Source: Pseudomonadota bacterium (GTDB lineage: Bacteria; Pseudomonadota; Alphaproteobacteria; Azospirillales; Azospirillaceae). Taken from it: 64,000 nucleotides of DNA. The number at the start of each line of letters is the position of its first letter. Position 1 is the first letter of the stretch. The position numbers and the translations under genes were made by a program. The stretch is taken from contig JAFAFA010000054.1 of assembly GCA_023423695.1 (NCBI GenBank), forward strand, positions 32,359 to 96,358. Reading direction: 5' to 3'. The notes under the pieces were generated by a model. That model was not told the DNA's origin. It made no database searches and saw nothing but the letters and a program-made list of their open reading frames with translations. Of this stretch, positions 58,725 to 64,000 are shown one piece after another.

Positions 58725-60049
58725 GCCACCGATCCCATTTGCGCCCCTGCTTGCGCTTGAGCCGCATGCCCCCTCAGCGCCTCCGCGAAAGCCAGCGGAC
58801 GCGCACCCGGAGTGTAGAAGTCGAACTGGTAGCCTTCCAGCCCCGGCACCAGCACCCGCACCACCGGAATGCCGATTTCCGGCAGGGTCAGGTCGAAGAC
58901 GAGCGCCTGCTCGATCCCGGCTCGGCGCAGCACGGTCAGCAGAATGGTGATGTCGCCTTCAAAGGTCGGGGTGGCATGGTTCAGGTGGCGGCGGCCATCG
59001 GTGTTGATCGGCGTCGCCTCCAGCGCGGCGATCTCCGCGCTGCCGTCGGCGTTCTGGTTGCGGACCAGATCGCGGCGGAAGAAGTCGTCGCGCGATCCGG
59101 CGATCAGGACCAGCCGCGACTGCACCGCCTCGGTCAGGGCACGGCACATGGCGACCGCCGGCTCCAGATGGCTGCCATAGCCGCGGTTCATGCCGGTCTT
59201 GCGCAGTTCGCGGTCATAGACGATGGCCATGTAGCTCGGCACGCCCATGTCCGTGGTGACGTCGAACAGCAGCGGACGGATGCCGGCCAGTTCGAAACGG
59301 TGCAGCAGGTCGCGGACGGACGGCGCGTCGATGCTGGTCAGATCGACCCGCGGCGTCGGCCAGTTCAGCCGGTCGCCGGCATAGCGCCAGCAGGCGACGG
59401 AATCGCGCTCGATCACCTCGTAGAGACCGGCGGCGACCGCCTCCAGGATATGGTTGCCGCTGGCCAGCCCGTTGGTGCCCATGGCGTAGAAGCTGCGGGC
59501 GCCCGGCTTGGTGCCCGGCGGCATGCTGTGCAGCCCGACCGAGGTCCAGGGTGCGGCGACCGGACGGCCGCTCATCAAATCCCAGCCCCAGGTCCAGATC
59601 TCCGGCCGGTCGGCACGGAAGGCGCCGTGCTTGGTCCCCGGCAGCCGGTCCAGCGGGATGCGCCCGTCGGCCGGCAGGTCGTTCCACGACGCTTCGATGT
59701 GCGGCAGGCGCAGATGCTCGGCATGGTGGAACTCGATCGCCTCCATCGCGGCGGAGACGGTCGCGGCGGCGAGGCTGAAGCCCTTGCCGGCGCTGCCCGA
59801 CAGGGTCGGACTGTTCGGCCGGTGCCCGATGACGGTGTGGATGCCCAGGCGGTCCAGCCCGGTCACGTCGGCCAGCCGCGTGATGCCGCAGCGGGCGAAA
59901 TGGGGCGAGATGCGGGCCAGCGTTTCTTCCGGCGTCGCCGTGCGGTGGGTGCCGAGGAAGAAGCGCTTGGCGGCGCGGTGGACGGTGTCGCCCAGGCGGA
60001 TGCCGGGAAACTCCGGAAGGACGGTGTCGGGCGATGCGCTGTCAGCCAT
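58721..60049 (-). CDS. YcaO cyclodehydratase/thioamidase-type ATPase
   Basis: 442 residues. The ATP-binding YcaO motifs are present: SGSAGKGFS, SAAMEAIEF and EVIERDS, with a later TEAVQSRL. There is no Pro-rich (PxPxP) tail of azoline-forming YcaOs. It is a stand-alone YcaO with no fused C-protein. Pairing with TfuA implies backbone thioamidation of the Nif11-like precursor encoded just upstream. Separated from it by a hairpin at 60131-60165. Confidence 0.9.
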   Translation of the reverse strand: MADSASPDTVLPEFPGIRLGDTVHRAAKRFFLGTHRTATPEETLARISPHFARCGITRLADVTGLDRLGIHTVIGHRPNSPTLSGSAGKGFSLAAATVSAAMEAIEFHHAEHLRLPHIEASWNDLPADGRIPLDRLPGTKHGAFRADRPEIWTWGWDLMSGRPVAAPWTSVGLHSMPPGTKPGARSFYAMGTNGLASGNHILEAVAAGLYEVIERDSVACWRYAGDRLNWPTPRVDLTSIDAPSVRDLLHRFELAGIRPLLFDVTTDMGVPSYMAIVYDRELRKTGMNRGYGSHLEPAVAMCRALTEAVQSRLVLIAGSRDDFFRRDLVRNQNADGSAEIAALEATPINTDGRRHLNHATPTFEGDITILLTVLRRAGIEQALVFDLTLPEIGIPVVRVLVPGLEGYQFDFYTPGARPLAFAEALRGHAAQAQAGAQMGSVA

Positions 60050-60130
60050 GGGATGGGTCAGGACTCGCGGCTCCGGCCGGCTCGGGTGGAGATGGGTTGC
60101 GGCCCCGCAGAGTGCGGGAAGCCAAGGGGA

Positions 60131-60165
60131 GGGGCCGGCCGTCTCCCGAAGGAAAGGCCGGCCCC
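60131..60165 (-). promoter_or_regulatory. 10-bp hairpin between precursor and ycaO genes
   Basis: GGGGCCGGCC (60131-60140) pairs perfectly with GGCCGGCCCC (60156-60165) around a 15-base loop, 7 bp past the precursor stop. There is no U-run on the minus strand. It looks like a partial terminator or processing stem, which would let the precursor be made in excess over the enzymes. Confidence 0.65.
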
Positions 60166-60172
60166 GATCCTA

Positions 60173-61453
60173 TCACGCCTCGGTGGTGGGGTCGTCGCTC
60201 GCCGCTGCGGGCCCCTGCGAAGCGGAGGCCGCCCCCCCCGGAACGGCTGCGGCGGAGGTCGCCGAAGCGGACTGCGCCGCAGCGGAGGTGGCCGACGCGG
60301 AGTGAGCAGACGCCGGAGCGGCGACAGCCGAGAAGGCCGGGGCCGGAACCGCAGACGCCGACTGCGCCGCAGCCGAGAAGGCCGAAGCCGGAGCAGCGAC
60401 CGCAGAGAATGCGGGAGCGGGTACAGCGGAGGCAGACTGTGCCGCGGCCGAGAAGGCGGACGCCGGGGCGGCCACGGCCGAGAAAGCGGGAGCCGGAACC
60501 GCGGACGCCGACTGCGCGGCCGCAGAGAAGGCCGAAGCCGGAGCAGCCACCGCCGAGAAAGCGGGAGCCGGAACCGCGGACGCAGACTGCGCGGCGGCCG
60601 AGAAGGCAGATGCCGGAGCAGCCACCGCCGAGAAGGCGGGGGCCGGAACCGCGGACGCAGACTGCGCCGCAGCCGAGAAGGCCGAAGCCGGAGCAGCCAC
60701 CGCCGAGAAAGCGGGAGCGGGTACAGCGGACGCCGACTGTGCGGCGGCCGAGAAGGCGGACGCCGGGGCGGCCACAGCCGAGAAGGCGGGGGCCGGAACG
60801 GCGGAGGCAGACTGCGCCGCGGCCGAGAAGGCCGAAGCCGGAGCAGCCACCGCCGAGAAAGCGGGAGCCGGAACCGCGGACGCCGACTGCGCCGCAGCCG
60901 AGAAGGCCGAAGCCGGAGCAGCCACCGCCGAGAAAGCGGGAGCGGGTACAGCGGAGGCAGACTGTGCGGCGGCCGAGAAAGCGGACGCCGGAGCGGCGAC
61001 CGCAGAGAAGGCCACCGGGGTCGGAACCGCAGAAGCAGATTGTGCAGCAGCAGAGGTCGCGGACGCTGACTGAGCCGAGGCCGAGAAACCGGGCGCCGGA
61101 GATGCCGACGCTGAAGCGGACGCGGAGGTTGCCGAAGCCGAAGTGGCAGAGGCCGAGGTTGCCGAGGCAGAAGTGGCGGAGGCGGAGGTCGCGAACGCCG
61201 AAGTGGCCGAAGCGGAAGCAGCCGTCGCGATCGATTCGACTGCCACGCCGCTGTCCAGGCCGCTCTCTTTACCGGTCAAGGAAGTGAAGGCATCGGCGGC
61301 GGCGCTGCGGACATGGTCGGGAAGGACGCCGCCGAACCCGCTCTGCGCCAGCAGGGCCTGCTTGCCCGGAATATCGAGGGCGTTCAGCTGATTACGGAAT
61401 TCGCCGTCGGTGGCGAGGCGCTTAATGAGGGCGAGTGCCTGTTCCTTGGCCAT
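60173..61453 (-). CDS. Nif11-like leader RiPP precursor with repeated core
   Basis: 426 residues with an AGGAGGGG ribosome site upstream. Residues ~1-50 resemble the Nif11-type leader (MAKEQALALIKRLATDGEFR, then QSGFGGVLPDHVRSAA). From ~75 the protein is almost only Ala, Ser, Pro, Val, Phe, Thr and Gln. First comes a Ser-Ala-Thr region (~78-138). Then ten repeats follow: a 26-residue unit (139-164), eight identical 25-residue units (165-364) and a 30-residue variant (365-394). The tail is polar. There is no Cys or Trp in the whole protein. It is the first gene of the operon with ycaO, tfuA, carrier and E1. Likely a multi-core thioamidated peptide precursor. A structural low-complexity protein is the alternative. 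Confidence 0.8.
   Translation of the reverse strand: MAKEQALALIKRLATDGEFRNQLNALDIPGKQALLAQSGFGGVLPDHVRSAAADAFTSLTGKESGLDSGVAVESIATAASASATSAFATSASATSASATSASATSASATSASASASASPAPGFSASAQSASATSAAAQSASAVPTPVAFSAVAAPASAFSAAAQSASAVPAPAFSAVAAPASAFSAAAQSASAVPAPAFSAVAAPASAFSAAAQSASAVPAPAFSAVAAPASAFSAAAQSASAVPAPAFSAVAAPASAFSAAAQSASAVPAPAFSAVAAPASAFSAAAQSASAVPAPAFSAVAAPASAFSAAAQSASAVPAPAFSAVAAPASAFSAAAQSASAVPAPAFSAVAAPASAFSAAAQSASAVPAPAFSAVAAPASAHSASATSAAAQSASATSAAAVPGGAASASQGPAAASDDPTTEA
60272..61039 (-). repeat. Coding tandem repeat, 75-bp units
   Basis: Units begin SASAVPAPAF, continue SAVAAPASAF and end SAAAQ. The Q codons fall exactly every 75 bp from 60961 to 60361. The eight central units are identical as protein but differ at many synonymous positions, so the amino-acid sequence is what is kept. 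Confidence 0.9.
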
Positions 61454-61761
61454 TTACGGGCCCCTCCTGCAATCGGTCAGCCAATAGGATTGCTGCGAAT
61501 GGAATGCAACGGCTAAACCAATAGCATAGGCAATCCGCATAAATTCTAGTGAAAATCGACAAGAATCTATGCCTGACCTCGAAATTTAACGTCCATTGCA
61601 GGCCTGCCCCCGACAGTGAGACGGCAGGATCGCATAGAACAGGCAGGTCCAGTGCTCCGATCATGATCCGCAATCGTGATCGGGAGCGATGCATCCGCCT
61701 GAAACGCACACATATGAAGGACGCCGGGAATGGATGGCCGCGACTCGGACGCAAAGCGGTC
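61454..61761. other. Promoter region of the RiPP operon
   Basis: 308 bp between the GNAT gene (its 3' end) and the precursor start. The part at 61480-61600 is AT-richer than anything nearby and presumably carries the operon promoter. No clear -35/-10 pair or operator was placed. No gene. Confidence 0.45.
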
Positions 61762-62364
61762 TCAGCCGGCCAGTGCGGCCGCCCGCCGCCGCACGCGCCA
61801 TTCCTCGCGCGTTTGGTGCCAAACGTCGGCCTCGGGCGGCTTGACCGGCTCGGGCAGCATCGTGGTTCCGCGCACCTCGGCCCCCAGTCTGCGCGCCACT
61901 GCCTGCGAGGCCGTGTTGCGGGGATGAATGGTGTGGATGACCTCGGTCCAGCCGAGATGGTCGAACACCCAGTCGATGGCCGCGACGGCACTTTCGACCG
62001 CGTAGCCGCGGCCCCAGCAATCGCGCATGATCGCCCAGCCGACCTCCGGCCCCGGCCAGCCGTCCGGTACCCACGGGCCGACCCGGCCGACCCAGCGGCC
62101 GGTCTCCTTCTCGATGACGGAGAACATGGCGAAACCCTGGATCGACCAGGCGCCGGCCATCGACAGGAAGCCGCGCCAAGCAACGGGGCGCGACTGCAAC
62201 CCGCCGATGAACTCGGTCGCCTCCGGATCGGCCATCATCGCCGCCCAGCCATCGAAATCCTCCGCCCGGGTCGGCCGCAGGATCAGACGAGCGGTTTCCA
62301 GAATCGGTTCATCCATGGAGGCCTTCATCCCACCGACCGGAGCTTCAGCAAAAAGCGCAGCCAT
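61762..62364 (-). CDS. GNAT N-acetyltransferase (RimJ/RimL-like)
   Basis: 200 residues at the longest start. Internal ATGs at 62326-62328 and 62314-62316 (MDEPILETARLILRP) fit the domain start better. The acetyl-CoA loop is in RDCWGRGYAVESA, and IHPRNTASQAVARRLG is also conserved. It acetylates a small molecule or protein N-terminus, as yet unknown. It is upstream of, and separate from, the RiPP operon, so any link is speculative. Confidence 0.85.
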   Translation of the reverse strand: MAALFAEAPVGGMKASMDEPILETARLILRPTRAEDFDGWAAMMADPEATEFIGGLQSRPVAWRGFLSMAGAWSIQGFAMFSVIEKETGRWVGRVGPWVPDGWPGPEVGWAIMRDCWGRGYAVESAVAAIDWVFDHLGWTEVIHTIHPRNTASQAVARRLGAEVRGTTMLPEPVKPPEADVWHQTREEWRVRRRAAALAG

Positions 62365-62665
62365 GCCGCGAATACCCTCTCAAAAATCGCCCGCGAAAAA
62401 GATATGGGCAAATCATTCACAACCGAAACATGTGGGCGATAACAAATCCGTCAACGGTTACAAGAAATATCATTCACAAGCATCAAACCCGCGTCCAGAG
62501 AGAACTGTCGGCACCACCCTTGCGCAGCGTAACCTTAACCGAACACCCTAGGCTTTCTGGGCTAAGGCGACGGCGCGTCTCGCATCCCATATATTGGTGC
62601 GATGCCCGGGCGCTTCCTTGTGCCCGGGCGGACAAAAAGAACAGAGACAAGTACGGAGCACAACG
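62365..62665. other. Divergent intergenic region
   Basis: 301 bp between the GNAT gene and a secreted-protein gene. The stretch 62380-62480 is AT-richer and probably holds promoters. No gene or RNA seen. Confidence 0.4.
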
Positions 62666-63115
62666 ATGTTGCGGTTTCGGATGGCAATCCTGGCCCTGGC
62701 GGCGGTGAGCGGCGCGACCCTGGCCGTCGCCGGCTTCAGCGGCGGTGCCGCGGCCCAGTCCAAGCTGGACTCCTCGGGCAAGCCCGTGTGGGACGAAAGC
62801 CACAACCAGCGCCCGACCGCGGCCAGCGACCGCGCGCTGCCGGCCGGCGTGGTCACCCTGCGCACGGCGACCTCCGGCCCCGGCCTGCTCGGCGTCTATG
62901 CCCGCAACGGCCTGCCCTTCGACATCGTGCTGACCCGTGTCGACGCCACCCAGTGCGTCAACATCCTGCCGGAGGATTGCGGCCTGCTGGGCACCGACGT
63001 CCGCGTCGCCACCGGCGCGGAGGTGCTGGTGCGCAGCCTGCGGCAGGCCGACATGACCCGCACCTATGGCGTCACCCCGGTCTACAGCTGGCGCCCGGCC
63101 GTCGCCGCGAAGTAA
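62666..63115 (+). CDS. Small secreted protein, unknown function
   Basis: 149 residues from ATG 62666 with a GGAG site upstream. Signal peptide ~1-31 (ILALAAVSGATLAVAGF, then AAAQ). The mature part has two cysteines close together (QCVNILPEDC) and a beta-rich pattern. Not recognised. Confidence 0.7.
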   Translation: MLRFRMAILALAAVSGATLAVAGFSGGAAAQSKLDSSGKPVWDESHNQRPTAASDRALPAGVVTLRTATSGPGLLGVYARNGLPFDIVLTRVDATQCVNILPEDCGLLGTDVRVATGAEVLVRSLRQADMTRTYGVTPVYSWRPAVAAK

Positions 63116-63235
63116 GCGACCGAACCGGCGGGACCGGCGCCCGATCCGGGGCGGCGGTCCCGCCCCGTCTCCTATTCCCTTGACTTCCCGTCGCCCGCGG
63201 GCTGAATGCCCGGACGAGCAGACGGGTAGCCGGCG

Positions 63236-63520
63236 ATGATGTCCTTGTCCAAGATTCTCCTCCTTGCGCTGGTGATCGGCGCCGTGTGGTTCGGCTGGCG
63301 CTGGATCAACCGCGTGCAGGCGATCGGCCGCGCCCGCAACACCCCCCGCCGGCCGGATGGCCGCCGCGATGCAGCCGCCGGCCAACCGCCGCGCGAAGCC
63401 CGGACCTCCGCCGCCGCTGCCGAAGCGGAAGACATGGAGAAGTGCCCGGAATGCGGCGCCTATGTCGCCCCGCGCTCCGCCGTGTCCTGCGGCCGCCCGG
63501 CCTGCCCCTACGGCCGCTGA
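63236..63520 (+). CDS. PP0621-like small membrane protein with Cys motif
   Basis: 94 residues; ATG 63239 is an equally good start. One N-terminal helix (LSKILLLALVIGAVWFGWRW), an Arg/Pro-rich stretch, then KCPECGAY and SCGRPACPYGR at the end. The four cysteines look like a small metal-binding ribbon of the PP0621 type. Function unknown. It precedes glyQ by 132 bp. Confidence 0.72.
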   Translation: MMSLSKILLLALVIGAVWFGWRWINRVQAIGRARNTPRRPDGRRDAAAGQPPREARTSAAAAEAEDMEKCPECGAYVAPRSAVSCGRPACPYGR

Positions 63521-63652
63521 CAGTACGACGCGCCCTTCCCTCGCCCCCGACACGACGCCGCCGCGGCGCGATCTGCCGCGCTGCGGCTTGATTTGACGGT
63601 GGCGCCCGCCTATCGTGCGGCGCGTTTTCAACATTTCTATTGTGGACCGTCC

Positions 63653-64000
63653 ATGGCCTCCCAGATCGGGACTTCCGACGGCGGGAATTCCGCCGACCGC
63701 CGCGGCCTGTCGTTCCAGGCCCTGATCCTCAAGCTCCACCAGTTCTGGTCGGAGCAGGGTTGCGTCATCCTGCAGCCCTACGACATGGAGGTCGGCGCGG
63801 GGACCTTCCATCCCGCAACCACCCTGCGCGCCCTCGGGCCGCGGCCCTGGAAGGCGGCGTATGTGCAGCCGTCCCGCCGGCCCTCGGATGGCCGCTATGG
63901 CGAGAACCCGAACCGGCTGCAGCACTACTATCAGTTCCAGGTGATCCTGAAGCCGTCGCCGCCCGACATCCAGGATCTCTATTTGAAGTCGCTCGCCGCC
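63653..64000 (+). CDS. glyQ: Glycyl-tRNA synthetase alpha subunit, N-terminal part (cut by window end)
   Basis: 116 residues visible from ATG 63653, open to the end of the window. SFQALILKLHQFWSEQGCVI, LQPYDMEVGAGTFHPATTLR and YVQPSRRPSDGRYGENPNRL are the class II alpha-subunit core of tetrameric GlyRS. glyS would be expected downstream, outside the window. Confidence 0.95.
   Translation, partial: MASQIGTSDGGNSADRRGLSFQALILKLHQFWSEQGCVILQPYDMEVGAGTFHPATTLRALGPRPWKAAYVQPSRRPSDGRYGENPNRLQHYYQFQVILKPSPPDIQDLYLKSLAA

Noticed and set aside
60272..61039. Possible CRISPR or non-coding satellite
   Set aside because: The repeats have no spacers, keep a single reading frame, and vary at third codon positions, so they are coding.
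60034..61287. Long Arg/Pro-rich plus-strand frames across the precursor repeats
   Set aside because: Antisense shadows of the repeat. The strand with a ribosome site, a leader domain and operon context is minus.

Overview
The window is GC-rich DNA from an alphaproteobacterium, most probably Azospirillum or a close relative. The signs are a nifA-nifB-fdxN-nifZ-nifS-nifT nitrogen-fixation block with an oxygen-sensitive type NifA, abundant multi-domain sensor kinases, a TadG-like protein, and G+C-rich palindromic repeats between genes. The genus is inferred from gene content and was not tested by any search.

Layout. 1-4650: end of a sugar-nucleotide epimerase, a FlaA1/CapD-type dehydratase, two identical tRNA-Thr(GGT) genes, aroC and a secreted protein. 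4690-16450: housekeeping (rnr, an S41 protease, rpmG, egtB-like, an LrgA/LrgB pair, leuA behind a leucine-codon leader peptide), plus a membrane PAS protein with a dead exonuclease domain and two small Flp/TadG-like genes. 16670-21770: hldD, lgt, a MidA-like methyltransferase, pgeF, prs. 21789-31043: accessory genes, namely a divergent Cro/CI-like pair with operator-like palindromes, an AhpD-like protein, an orphan TorD-like chaperone, a hybrid histidine kinase, a MITE-like element, and a TetR-HlyD-ABC ATPase operon with no permease. 31410-42199: nif block. nifA is followed by an adenylate cyclase-FHA gene, then a sigma54/NifA-controlled operon of nifB, fdxN, a helical-repeat protein, a Fe-S LRV protein, two nifZ-like genes, nifS, nifT, a small nif-associated gene, a DegT-fold protein lacking its catalytic lysine, and a SIR2-like protein. 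42311-45824: LpxR-like, yciB, tatA, SPOR protein. 46091-55798: seven genes of signalling, including an exonuclease-sensor fusion, a sodium/solute symporter fused to a histidine kinase, two PAS kinases and two single-domain response regulators.

55851-61453 (minus strand) is the most striking part. It is a compact, translationally coupled operon that looks like an undescribed RiPP (ribosomally made, modified peptide) pathway. It holds a 426-residue precursor with a Nif11-like leader and about ten near-identical Ala/Ser/Pro/Val/Phe repeats, then YcaO, TfuA, a MoaD/ThiS-type sulfur carrier ending in GG, and a rhodanese-ThiF/MoeB fusion. YcaO+TfuA with a complete sulfur relay predicts backbone thioamidation. 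The precursor has no cysteine, which argues against thiazoline chemistry. 61762-64000: a GNAT acetyltransferase, a secreted protein, a small Cys-motif membrane protein, and the start of glyQ.

How the parts work together: NifA (and perhaps the cyclase-FHA protein) controls nifB-operon transcription through two upstream TGT-N10-ACA sites. NifB, FdxN, NifS, NifZ and NifT serve nitrogenase cofactor and cluster maturation. The nifHDK structural genes are not in this window.
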